NCBI GenBank assembly: GCA_025963265.1
Contig: JAOPUY010000133.1
Span: 1 to 8,301, forward strand
Direction of reading: 5' to 3'
DNA: 8,301 nt
Source: Frankiales bacterium
GTDB taxonomy: Bacteria; Actinomycetota; Actinomycetes; Mycobacteriales; Jatrophihabitantaceae
The position numbers and the translations under genes are program-made. Shown piece after piece: positions 1 to 7,667 of the stretch (positions are counted from its first letter, which is position 1; every line of letters starts with the position of its first letter). A model generated the notes under the pieces. The model saw only the letters and a list, made by a program, of their open reading frames with translations, was not told where the DNA came from and did not search any database.

Positions 1-2809
1 GGTTCGTCCGGCCCTGCTCGATCAGCCGAAGCACCTCGACCTCGCGGCCGGTCAGCGACGGCGGCCCGGGGGCGTGCTCGGCCGCGGGCCGGCGTTGCTC
101 ACCGAGGGCTCGCAATTCCAACAACAACGGCGCCGCCCGTAGCTCACGGGCCGACTCGCGGGCCAGGTTGGCCGCCTCGGTGGCCTCGGGACCGCGCCCG
201 GCCGCGCGCAGCACCGCGGCCAGGTGGGCTCGACAGCGGGCCTGCTCATACCGCTCGCCGTAGCCGAAGGCCTCGACCGCGGCCGTCCAAGCGGCGATGT
301 GCTCCTCCAGCGGCGCCGCGTCGACGCCGGCCAGCCATCGAAGCCGATGCCACTCGGCCTCGACCCGGCTCTGCCAGGCGAGACCCTCGACGCCGAAGCG
401 ACGACCGCGCTGCTCGTGATCGGCGGCGACCAGCCGGGCCGCGTCGCGGTAGGCGGCGCCGCGCCGGACCGACTCGACCCGCTTGCTCTGCGGCAGCTCG
501 CTGAGCCCGGCGCACAGCGCGGACAGCGCGAGCGCGGAGATGCGCACCTGGGGCGGCGTGAGCTCCATCGCCCACAGCTCGGCCAGTTGCCTGACCAACG
601 TGTCGAGCAGCGCCAGGGCCTCCTCGGGGTGCCCGGCGTACACGTGCAGATCGGCCAACGCGATCAGCTGGACTGACACCATCGTCTCGCGCTGAGCCCA
701 AGGCAACAGCGCCGGCAACGCGGCCAGGCCGGCCGGCTCGCCGCGGCCGGCTCGGACGGCGAGGCCAGCGGAGGAGATCATGGCGGCGACCAGCCCCGGC
801 GGCGACTGCTTGTCCAGACAGCTGTGGGCCAGGCTCGCGTCCCAGTCGCCCAAGTGGTATCGAGCTAGACAGGCCAAGACGCGGCTCTGCACGCCGTAGG
901 TCGACCAGGGGACGCCGACCTCTCGAGCGCGCTCGGCGGTCAACTCGAAGATCCGCGCCGCCCGGGGCAGCTCGCCGGTCTCGAAGTACATGTTGGCCAG
1001 CTGGTAGCCGGCCCGAAGCTCGGCCGTGACATGGCCCCGTTCCCGAGCCTGGGCCCGCACCGCCCGCAGCGTGCGGCCCGCCGCCACCGGATCGCCGATC
1101 CGCTGGTCGAGCACGGCCAGCGTCGTCTCGGCCTCGGCCGCCGATTCCGGGTCGCCCACGGCGGCCGCGGTGTCGATGGCCTCATGGGCCCACCGGGCGA
1201 CGTCGGCGTAGCGGCCCATGGCTAGCAGCGCGCGAGCTTGCCAGGCCGCGATCCGAGCGCGCAGCGCGGTCGGCGGGTCGGCCGGCACCAGCCGCAGCGC
1301 GTCCGAGGTCGCCGCGAGCGCGTCCGTCTCCGAGTCGATCGGGATCGAGTAGATGGCCTTGGCCAGCAACAGCCGGGCCCGCGCGATCGGGCTCGCGTCG
1401 GGCTTGAGCTCAGCGAGGGCCTGCTTGACCAGCGCCATCGCGCGGAACATGTGGCCAGCGACCGAGGCCGCCTCGGCGGCCTTGAGCGCGACCTCGACCG
1501 CCCAGTCGGCGCCGTCGTCCGGCGCGTGGCTGACGAGCTCCAACGCCGACTCGAAATGGCGCATGGCGTCCTCAGCCGCCGCCACGGTCATCGCCTCGTC
1601 TCCGGCTCGGACGCTGGCCGTGAAGGCGGTGGGCAAGTCGTGGGACTCGCGCGCGTGCAGGGCTAACTCGGCCGCGCTGCCGCGGCCGGTGCGGGTCAAC
1701 GCGGCGGCGTAGCTGATGTGCAGGCGCACGCGCTCGCCGGGCAGCAGATCCTCATAGACCGCTTCGGCCAGCAAGGCGTGCCGGAACCCGTAGTCGGTGC
1801 CGTTGACCGGCTCCAGCAGGTGGGCGTCGACCGCCTCGCGCAGGGCCTCGTCCAGGGCTGTCGGCGGCAGCGTGAGCACCGCGGCCAACAACGAGTGCGA
1901 GACCCGGCGGCCGGCCACCGCCGCGGCCCGGATCACCTCGCGGGCCGGATCGGACAGGCGGTCCAGCCGCACCATCAGCAGATCGGCCAACTCGGCCGGA
2001 ACCGTCGGGCCGCGGTCCTCGCCCGAGGCGGCGACGAGCTGCTCGGCGAAGAACGCATTGCCGCCCGAGCGCTCGATGATGCGCTGCATCGTGAGCTCGG
2101 GCAGCGGTTCCGGATGGACGTCGCGAATCAGCGTCCGGATCTCATCGGCGTCCAGCGGCCCGACGGCGACCCGGACGACGTTGGGCAGCCGAGACCACTC
2201 GGCGGCCGCGGCGCGCAGCGGGTGGCGGCGGTGCAGGTCGTCGGAGCGGTAGCTGGCCGCGATGGCCAATCCCGACTGGACGCGCAGCCGGGACAGCAGG
2301 AAGCCAAGCAGGTCGCGGGTGGCCTGATCGGCCCAGTGGATGTCCTCGACGACGAGCAGCACCGGCCGGGTCGCGGACATCGACTCCAGGGCGCCGAGCA
2401 CCGCCTCGAATAAGGCCCCGCGCTCGACCCGGTCGTCGAACGCGGCCATCTGGGCCACCATCCGACGCCGGGCTGGCAGCAGCCGGGCCAGCGGTGGGAA
2501 TTCCTCGACGAGGGCTTTCACCCGGGCTGGCTCCTCGCGCACCAGACCCCCGAACGCCTCGCTGATCGGCAGGTAGGGCAGCCCGGCGTCGCCGAAGTCG
2601 ATGCAATGACCGACCATCGCCGTGATGTCGCGGGCCCGGGCCAGCTCGATGGTCTCGGCCAGCAGCCTGGTCTTTCCGACGCCCGCGTCACCGGCCAGCA
2701 AGACCGCGCCGGCGGTGCCGGCCGCGGCGTCGGCCAGCAGGGCGGCGGTCGCGGCGAGCTCGACCCGCCGCCCGACGAGCGGACTCGATGGCACTGGCAT
2801 ATCTGCCAT
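1..2809 (-). CDS. LuxR-family transcriptional regulator with N-terminal AAA ATPase domain (LAL type), C-terminus cut by window edge
   Basis: This large cytoplasmic ATP-dependent transcription regulator is open from ATG 2809 to the left edge: 936 codons, and I checked tta/cta/tca triplets across the reading frame and found no stop. Walker A GDAGVGKT is at residues 40-47 and Walker B LLVVED, followed by IHWAD, at 151-156. The post-ATPase helix typical of this class, FRHALLAEAVYEDLLPGER, is at 342-360. A long Ala-rich helical region follows, probably TPR-like. LTGREVEVLRLIEQGRTN, from residue 919, is the beginning of a LuxR helix-turn-helix. About 50 more residues should lie outside, giving a total near 985, normal for LAL regulators. 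ATG 2809 is preferred over the in-frame ATG at 2800 because AGAGG (2821-2825) sits 11 bases upstream of it. A strong hairpin separates it from the small gene upstream, so it probably has its own promoter. The ligand and targets are unknown. LAL proteins often act as pathway-specific activators, but nothing here ties this one to a neighbour. Confidence 0.93.
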   Translation of the reverse strand, partial: MADMPVPSSPLVGRRVELAATAALLADAAAGTAGAVLLAGDAGVGKTRLLAETIELARARDITAMVGHCIDFGDAGLPYLPISEAFGGLVREEPARVKALVEEFPPLARLLPARRRMVAQMAAFDDRVERGALFEAVLGALESMSATRPVLLVVEDIHWADQATRDLLGFLLSRLRVQSGLAIAASYRSDDLHRRHPLRAAAAEWSRLPNVVRVAVGPLDADEIRTLIRDVHPEPLPELTMQRIIERSGGNAFFAEQLVAASGEDRGPTVPAELADLLMVRLDRLSDPAREVIRAAAVAGRRVSHSLLAAVLTLPPTALDEALREAVDAHLLEPVNGTDYGFRHALLAEAVYEDLLPGERVRLHISYAAALTRTGRGSAAELALHARESHDLPTAFTASVRAGDEAMTVAAAEDAMRHFESALELVSHAPDDGADWAVEVALKAAEAASVAGHMFRAMALVKQALAELKPDASPIARARLLLAKAIYSIPIDSETDALAATSDALRLVPADPPTALRARIAAWQARALLAMGRYADVARWAHEAIDTAAAVGDPESAAEAETTLAVLDQRIGDPVAAGRTLRAVRAQARERGHVTAELRAGYQLANMYFETGELPRAARIFELTAERAREVGVPWSTYGVQSRVLACLARYHLGDWDASLAHSCLDKQSPPGLVAAMISSAGLAVRAGRGEPAGLAALPALLPWAQRETMVSVQLIALADLHVYAGHPEEALALLDTLVRQLAELWAMELTPPQVRISALALSALCAGLSELPQSKRVESVRRGAAYRDAARLVAADHEQRGRRFGVEGLAWQSRVEAEWHRLRWLAGVDAAPLEEHIAAWTAAVEAFGYGERYEQARCRAHLAAVLRAAGRGPEATEAANLARESARELRAAPLLLELRALGEQRRPAAEHAPGPPSLTGREVEVLRLIEQGRTN

Positions 2810-2851
2810 CGTGCCGGTGACCTCTGACAATGGATAGTCGATTTCCGGTAG

Positions 2852-2890
2852 CCCCGGTTCGCCGGGGGCGAGTGACCCCGGCGAACGGGG
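2852..2890 (-). terminator. Strong stem-loop after the small gene, probable terminator
   Basis: Arms at 2852-2867 and 2876-2890 pair over 15 base pairs with one bulged G, around an 8-base loop (2868-2875, gcgagtga). The stem begins 8 bases beyond the stop codon of the small minus-strand gene (2899-2901), which is where a terminator is expected. There is no T-run after it on the minus strand. Terminators without a U-tract are common in high-GC actinomycetes, but this makes the call less certain. It would insulate the LuxR regulator gene from readthrough. A role as an mRNA-stabilising structure is the alternative. Confidence 0.65.
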
Positions 2891-2898
2891 GGAGGGGC

Positions 2899-3084
2899 TC
2901 AGCTGTGGCGGGGTCGACGGACGTCCCAGCGCAACGTCCAGGCCCAGCGCGAGGCGTCGGGCTGGGTGGATCGGTCGAGGCGGGCCCGTTGTCCGCCCGA
3001 GCCACCGGCCTGGAACTCCCGCTGGAGCTTCTGTTGACGGTAGGCAATCTCCGTACGTCTGCTGTCAGCCTGGTAACTGCTCAT
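2899..3084 (-). CDS. Small basic protein of unknown function (61 aa), Trp/Arg-rich C-terminus
   Basis: I do not recognise this protein. The case for it being real is the start: GGAGG lies 7 bases upstream of ATG 3084, the best ribosome binding site in the window. It is also followed at once by a strong hairpin. An in-frame ATG at 3108 would give 69 residues but has no ribosome binding site, and the GGAGG would fall inside the coding region. The product has 12 Arg and 1 Lys against 6 acidic residues, so it is clearly basic. The N-terminal half (residues 5-25, rich in Gln, Arg and Glu) looks helical, then comes a Gly-rich hinge (AGGSGG, 26-31). The tail RWAWTLRWDVRRPRHS (46-61) has three Trp residues. 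There is no signal peptide, membrane segment or cysteine. The tail could bind nucleic acid or membrane, but that is only inference from composition. It is divergent from the exporter gene, sharing its upstream region. Confidence 0.6.
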   Translation of the reverse strand: MSSYQADSRRTEIAYRQQKLQREFQAGGSGGQRARLDRSTQPDASRWAWTLRWDVRRPRHS

Positions 3085-3181
3085 CTTTCGCCTCCGCGAC
3101 GTCTTCATCTGTGTTGATGACTCGACGATGCGCGTCTAAGGGTGGTGCTCACATCAGAAGAACTACCTAGCTGGGATTTAC

Positions 3182-3203
3182 CCGGGGCCGGCGCCGGGCC
3201 GGG
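3182..3203. repeat. Imperfect GC palindrome in the divergent promoter region
   Basis: Positions 3182-3203 form an inverted repeat in which 9 of 11 position pairs are complementary, with the perfect core CCGGCGCCGG at 3188-3197. It lies immediately before the second CCTTAG-type box. It may be an operator or a DNA structure, but GC-only palindromes arise easily by chance in this composition. Confidence 0.3.
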
Positions 3204-3249
3204 AGCCTTAGACCGCGATCGGCGCCCTTAGGCGGCGAGCCGGGCCCGG

Positions 3250-3279
3250 TTGACAGTTGCTACGCGGACGAACTAACTT
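3250..3279 (+). promoter_or_regulatory. Candidate sigma-70-type promoter for the MFS exporter
   Basis: A perfect TTGACA (-35) lies at 3250-3255 and TAACTT, which fits the loose actinobacterial TANNNT -10, at 3274-3279. The spacer is 18 bases. Transcription would start near 3286 and leave a leader of about 35 bases before ATG 3322. This also argues against the GTG at 3292 as the exporter's start, as that would sit almost on the transcript's 5' end. Confidence 0.5.
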
Positions 3280-3321
3280 CGCGGCACGGCGGTGCGCCGG
3301 GTCCAGACGGAAAGTCGGTTC

Positions 3322-4566
3322 ATGACGAAGACGCCCTTGGGCTTGTTCTTGGTGCTCGGCGGCTTGTCGGCCATCGGCCCGATCGCCACCGACATGTACC
3401 TCCCGGCGTTGCCGACCATGGCCCGTGAGCAGCACGCCAGCACGTCCACCGTGCAGCTCACCCTGACCGCCTGCCTGCTCGGATTGGGCATCGGCCAAGT
3501 CGTCGCCGGACCGCTCAGCGACCGGTTTGGCCGCCGCCGGCCGCTGCTCATCGGTATGGCCCTGTTCATGGTGGCCTCGATCGCCTGCGCGTTGGCCCCC
3601 AACATCCCGGTGTTGATCGCGACCCGCGGCCTGCAGGGCCTGGCCGGCGCCGCGGGCGTGGTGATCTCCCGCGCCGTCGTGCGTGACTTGTTCGAGGGCC
3701 CGGCGGTCGCGGCGATGATGTCCCGGCTGATGCTGGTCATGGGCGTCGCTCCGATCCTGGCCCCGCTGGGCGGCTCGGCGTTGCTGCACGCGACTAGCTG
3801 GCGCGGCTTGTTCTGGATCATGACCGGCTTCGCGCTGATCCTGTTCATCGGCTCGCTGCGGTTCGTGCCCGAGACCCTGACCCATCACGTCGACGACCCG
3901 GAGCGGGTGCCGGTCGGACGCACCCTCAGCGAGCTGTTCCACAATCCGCGCTTCGTCGGCGCGGTCACCGGGGGAGCGTTCGCGATCGCCGCGATGTTCG
4001 CCTACATCTCCGGGTCCTCGTTCGTCTTTCAGCAGGTCTTTGGCCTCAACCAGTCGGTGTACGCCCTGATCTTCGGGCTGAACGCGGTCGGCATCATCGC
4101 GCTGAGCCAGCTCTCGGCCCACCTGGTCCGCACGCACAGCCCGGCCGCCCTGCTGCTGGCGGCCACCACGATCAGCAGCCTGGGCGGCATCGGCCTGCTG
4201 CTCGGCGCCCTCAGCCACGCTGGGCTGCCGGTGATCGTGCCGATGCTGTTCCTGTCGGTGGCCTCGGTCGGGCTCGCGTTGCCCAACAGCGGGGCGATCG
4301 CGCTGGCCGGGCCGCGGAACCAGGCGGGCACCGCGTCGGCCACCTTGGGCTTGGCTCAGTTCGGGGTCGGCGCGGCCGTCGCTCCGCTGGTCGGCGCGTT
4401 CGGCGGCGCGGACGCCGTGCCGATGGCGGTGGTGATTTGCGTCTGCGCGGTGATCGCCTTCCTGGCCGCGAGCTTCACCGCGAGCCGAAAAGACCGACCG
4501 ACGGACGATCAGCAGCTCGGTATCGCCGAGGCGGCCGAATTCGGCGACCTCGTCCCGGGTGCCTAG
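3322..4566 (+). CDS. Bcr/CflA-family drug efflux MFS transporter (DHA1 type)
   Basis: This is an inner-membrane drug:proton antiporter of the major facilitator superfamily, 414 residues from ATG 3322, with about twelve hydrophobic segments, a normal length for the family. Residue numbers are from this start. ATDMYLPALPT (22-32) in helix 1 is the Bcr/CflA hallmark. MFS motif A, GPLSDRFGRRRP, is at 63-74 between helices 2 and 3. RGLQGLAGAAG (102-112) with SRAVVRDLF (116-124) follows in helix 4, and motif C-like GVAPILAPLGG (141-151) in helix 5. A weak GGAAAG (3309-3314) precedes this ATG by 7 bases. An in-frame GTG at 3292 would add 10 polar residues but has no ribosome binding site and lies too close to the candidate promoter. 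The last ~25 residues are a charged cytoplasmic tail. Known relatives export drugs such as bicyclomycin, chloramphenicol or sulfonamides, but the substrate cannot be read from sequence. The gene converges on coxG. Confidence 0.95.
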   Translation: MTKTPLGLFLVLGGLSAIGPIATDMYLPALPTMAREQHASTSTVQLTLTACLLGLGIGQVVAGPLSDRFGRRRPLLIGMALFMVASIACALAPNIPVLIATRGLQGLAGAAGVVISRAVVRDLFEGPAVAAMMSRLMLVMGVAPILAPLGGSALLHATSWRGLFWIMTGFALILFIGSLRFVPETLTHHVDDPERVPVGRTLSELFHNPRFVGAVTGGAFAIAAMFAYISGSSFVFQQVFGLNQSVYALIFGLNAVGIIALSQLSAHLVRTHSPAALLLAATTISSLGGIGLLLGALSHAGLPVIVPMLFLSVASVGLALPNSGAIALAGPRNQAGTASATLGLAQFGVGAAVAPLVGAFGGADAVPMAVVICVCAVIAFLAASFTASRKDRPTDDQQLGIAEAAEFGDLVPGA

Positions 4567-4579
4567 TCCCGGGTGCTTA
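4552..4579. repeat. 14-base tandem duplication spanning both convergent stop codons
   Basis: Units at 4552-4565 (gtcccgggtgccta) and 4566-4579 (gtcccgggtgctta) match at 13 of 14 bases. The exporter's TAG stop (4564-4566) spans the junction of the units, and coxG's TAA stop (complement of 4577-4579) ends the second. Only 10 bases separate the two stops. Confidence 0.75.
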
Positions 4580-5317
4580 CCGCCGACGGGTGATCGCGTA
4601 GCTGACAACCGCGCCCACGACCACCCCGGCCAGCGCGATGCCCACCGGAAGCAGCTGACGCAGCACCGAACCACCAGCTAGCCCGAGCAGATCGATCGCC
4701 TCGGGCTCGGCCGGCGTCGGCCGGGGTTTCACGACGGTGGGCGCCGGGGTGGCGATCCCCGCCGCCGAGCCGTCGGCCGCCGCTGTTGACCCGGCTGCTG
4801 TTGATCCAACCGGTGTTGATTCGGCGGGGGCTGATCCGGCCGATGTCGATTCGCCCGCGGGTTCAGCCGAGACGGCGATCTCCTTGGCCAGGTTGGCCGC
4901 GAACTGGCCGATCAGCTTGTCGCTGACCTCGCTCAACACCCCTCGGCCGAACTGCGCCGGCTTGCCGGTCAAGCCCAGATCGGTGCTCACCTCGACCCGG
5001 GTGCCGCCAGAGTCGTTGGCCACCAGCGAGGCGACCACCGTGGCCTGCGCCGTGCCCGGGCCGTGGGCCTCCTTGCCGTTGGCCTGCAGGACCGCTCGGT
5101 GGTTGGCCTCATCGCGCTCCAGGAACGTGACCGTGCCCTTGTAGCTGGTCACAATCGGGCCGACCTTGACCTTCACCCGCCCGGCGTAGCCGCCGTCCTC
5201 GGTCTCGCCGTCGAGCACCGCGCCGGGCATGCACGGGGCGACCCGCTCGATGTCCATCAGCACCGTCCAGGTCTCAGCGGGCGAGGTGGCGACGTCGAAG
5301 TGATTGTTGAGCTCCAC
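4577..5317 (-). CDS. coxG: CoxG-family protein (SRPBCC/START-like fold) with disordered linker and C-terminal membrane anchor
   Basis: This 246-residue protein has three parts. The CoxG/SRPBCC domain (residues 1-148) opens with MELNNHFDVATSPAETWTVL and contains MPGAVLD (30-36), KVKVGPIVTSYKGTV (49-63) and TGKPAQFGRGVL (117-128), all typical of CoxG. A low-complexity Ala/Ser/Thr/Pro linker (about 150-207) follows. One hydrophobic helix (about 222-242) then ends in the basic tail TRRR. In CO-oxidising bacteria CoxG associates the enzyme with the membrane, and work on mycobacteria proposes a role in quinone transfer to it. The same domain plan here suggests a membrane tether and electron-exit partner for the hydroxylase, which is inference. 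The start is GTG 5317, five bases after the coxL-like stop. Its ribosome binding site (GGAAGGG, 5335-5329, 11 bases upstream) lies inside the last codons of that gene, so translation is probably coupled. The linker holds 15-base tandem repeats with rare TCA and ACA codons. Confidence 0.92.
   Translation of the reverse strand: MELNNHFDVATSPAETWTVLMDIERVAPCMPGAVLDGETEDGGYAGRVKVKVGPIVTSYKGTVTFLERDEANHRAVLQANGKEAHGPGTAQATVVASLVANDSGGTRVEVSTDLGLTGKPAQFGRGVLSEVSDKLIGQFAANLAKEIAVSAEPAGESTSAGSAPAESTPVGSTAAGSTAAADGSAAGIATPAPTVVKPRPTPAEPEAIDLLGLAGGSVLRQLLPVGIALAGVVVGAVVSYAITRRR
4783..4857. repeat. Five tandem 15-base degenerate repeats in the CoxG linker
   Basis: The units are 4783-4797 ctgttgacccggctg, 4798-4812 ctgttgatccaaccg, 4813-4827 gtgttgattcggcgg, 4828-4842 gggctgatccggccg and 4843-4857 atgtcgattcgcccg. 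On the coding (minus) strand they encode five-residue repeats of the kind AESTP, VGSTA and AGSTA. The period keeps the reading frame, so unit number can change without breaking the protein. TCA and ACA codons, uncommon in the rest of the window, recur in the units. Confidence 0.7.
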
Positions 5318-5322
5318 GGGTG

Positions 5323-7667
5323 TTAGTTCCCTTCCATGAGGTCGACGACTTGCTGCGGTCCGAGCGGTTGCGAGTTCACCTTGGCGCCAAAGGGCGTCAG
5401 CGCGTCCCGGACCGCGTTGATGAGCGCGGCCGGCGAGCAGATCGCGCCGCCCTCGCCCATCGGCTTGAAGCCGCCGGGCGTCGGCGAGGGCGTGATGACG
5501 TGGCCGTACTCGATGATCGGCACCTCGCTGGCCGTCGGCAGCAGATAGTCCAAGAACGTCGTGGTCAACGGGTTGCCGTCGGTGTCATAGACGAAGTTCT
5601 CGTAGAACACCCCGCCGATGCCCTGCACCACGCCGCCGGCGATCTGGCCCTCGACCACCATCGGGTTGATCATGTTGCCGCAGTCCTCGCTCACCACGTA
5701 ACGCAGCACCTTGACCGCACCCGAGGCCGGATCGATCTCGACGATCGCGGCGTGGGTGGCGTTGGAGTACATGAACAACGGCGCCCGGATCCGGAAGGTG
5801 ACGTCGAGACCGGGCTCCATCCCCTCCGGCAGCATCATGGCGCCGGCGTAGGCCATCGCCGCGACCTGCTCGAGCGTGACCTTGGCCTCCGGGTTGCCGG
5901 CGACTGAGACCACGCCGAGGTCCATCTCGAGGTCGGACGGATCGGCCTCCAGCATCTCGGCCGCGACCAGCAGCACTTTCTGCTTGAGCAGCAAGGCCGC
6001 TTCCTTCGCAGCGCCGCCGAACACCGAGGCGGTGCGGCTGCCGCCGGTGCCCGAGCCGAACGGCGAGGTCGCGGTGTCGCCCTGCACCAGCTTGACGTCG
6101 GCGAAGTCGACGCCCAGGTTCTCGGCGACCACCTGCGCGATGGTCGTCTCGACGCTCTGGCCATGCGAGCCGGTGCCCGTCGAGGCCAGCACCGTGCCGC
6201 CGTAGTCGACGCGCACGTTCACCTGCTCGGCCCCCAGGATGCCGAAGCCGGGAGAGGCCTCGATGTACATGCTCAGCCCGATGCCCAGCAGCCGGCCGTT
6301 CTCACGGGCCGCGGCCTGCTCGATCCGGAAGGCGTCGTAACCGATCATCTCGGCCGCCTGCTCGAGGGTGTCGTGCGGGGTCACCGACTCGTAGACCAGG
6401 CCGGTCGCGGTGGTGTAGGGCAGCTGGTCGGGCTGGATGATGTTGCGGCGCCGGAATTCCAGCGGGTCCATCCCGATCTCGGCCGCCACCACGTCGACCA
6501 TCTGCTCGCGGGCCACCGACTCCATCATCCAGGGACCGCGGTAGGCGCATTTGCCGTTGGTGTTGGTGAAAACCGCCTGACCGCTGAAGAAGTACTGGTT
6601 GAAGTCATACGGGCCGGGCAGCAGCACAGCCGACAGCGAGGCGTTCGAGCCGACGCTGGGGAGCGGGAAGGAGCCGACGTCCTCCCGGTGGTGCGCCTTG
6701 ACGCCCAGGATCTTGCCCGAGCTGTCGGTGGCCATGGTGAGCTTCATGTCCTCGCGGCGGGCGTGGCCGCCGGCCAGCAGATTCTCGTTGCGGTCCTCGA
6801 TCCAGCGCACCGGCCGGCTCAGCTTGTAGGTCACGACGATGACGGCCAACTCCTCGGCCGTCGGGTACATCTTCTGCCCGAAGCCGCCGCCGACGTCCTC
6901 GGCGACCGCGTGGATCTTGTTCTCGTTCAGCCCCAGCATCCGACCGGCCGCACTGCGGATCTCGTGCGCGCTCTGGGTGGCGGCGACGATCTCGAGCATC
7001 TCGCGGTAGGGATCCCAGCTGGCGATGATGCCGCGGCTCTCCATCGGCACGCAGATGTAGCGATGCTGGTTGAAGGTCTCGGTGACCACGTGGGCCGCGC
7101 TGGCGAAGATCTCCTCCAGCGCCGGATTGGACTCCGGCATCAGCGGATTGCCGGCCGGCAGCGACGCCGCGACGTTGCTGCCCCATTCCGGGTGCACCAG
7201 GTTCTCGGTGTCGGCGGCGACGCCGTCGAAGCCGAGCCGCTCGGTCAGCACGGCCTGCTCGGTGTCGAAGTCGACGTCGATGAGGTCGACGCCGTCTTCG
7301 GCCACGTAACGCGAGGTGGCGATGACCATGGCCAGGGCCTCACCGGTCCAGCGCACGTCGTCCTCGGCCAGCAGCCGCCGCGGCGGCTGCGGCGCGTCCG
7401 GGCCGATCATGGTCTGCCACCAGGATTTGACCTCGTAGTTGAGGTCCTTGCCGGTGTAGACGGCGATGACCCCGTCCAGGGCCTGAGCGGCTGAGACGTC
7501 GAGCTGCGCGATCTTGCCGCGGGCCACCGGGCTGCGCAGGAAGGCCACGTGCAGCGTGCCCGGCCAGGCCACGTCCTCGACGTAGCGGCCGTTGCCGGTG
7601 ATCAGCCGCAGGTCCTCGCGGCGTCGCACCGACTGCCCGACATAGCGTCCGGCGGCCTGGTGCTCGC

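Larger units (their letters stand above)
3085..3321. promoter_or_regulatory. Divergent intergenic region with three CCTTAG-type boxes
   Basis: This 237-base gap separates the small minus-strand gene from the plus-strand exporter and must hold promoters for both. It contains three similar sequences: CCCTTAGACGCG on the minus strand (3142-3131), GCCTTAGACCGCG on the plus strand (3205-3217) and CCCTTAGGCGGCG on the plus strand (3225-3237). The two plus copies are 20 bases apart, about two helical turns, and end 12 bases before the exporter's candidate -35. The inverted copy lies about 47-58 bases upstream of the small gene's ATG. I saw no other copy of CCTTAG in the window by eye. This arrangement fits binding sites for a regulator acting on both genes, but the protein is unknown. 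I could not identify a convincing promoter for the small gene. Confidence 0.4.

Noticed and set aside
1718..2413. 231-residue plus-strand open frame opposite the LuxR regulator
   Set aside because: It is antisense to the ATPase-containing frame with Walker A and B motifs, and its own composition (Gln, Arg, Gly-rich) shows no domain.
2830..3117. 95-residue plus-strand frame over the small gene and hairpin
   Set aside because: It runs through the terminator hairpin and is antisense to a gene with a strong GGAGG start. No ribosome binding site or motif supports it.
3145..3231. 28-codon plus-strand frame (GTG start) in the divergent intergenic region, possible leader peptide or small peptide precursor
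   Set aside because: It has no usable ribosome binding site, many codons rare for this composition (ACA, CTA, TTA) and no maturation genes nearby. It also lies upstream of the exporter's candidate promoter, so it would not be in that transcript.
3292..3321. GTG 3292 as an earlier start for the exporter
   Set aside because: It has no ribosome binding site and sits only a few bases after the predicted transcription start. ATG 3322 gives the standard family N-terminus.
3208..4674. 488-residue minus-strand open frame opposite the exporter
   Set aside because: It is rich in Arg, Gln, His and Asp with no domain, and lies antisense over a clear 12-helix transporter. It is a typical high-GC shadow frame.
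6163..7494. 443-residue plus-strand open frame opposite the CoxL-like gene
   Set aside because: It is a low-complexity mix of Gly, Arg, Val, His and Asp with no motif, antisense to a family-matching coding region.
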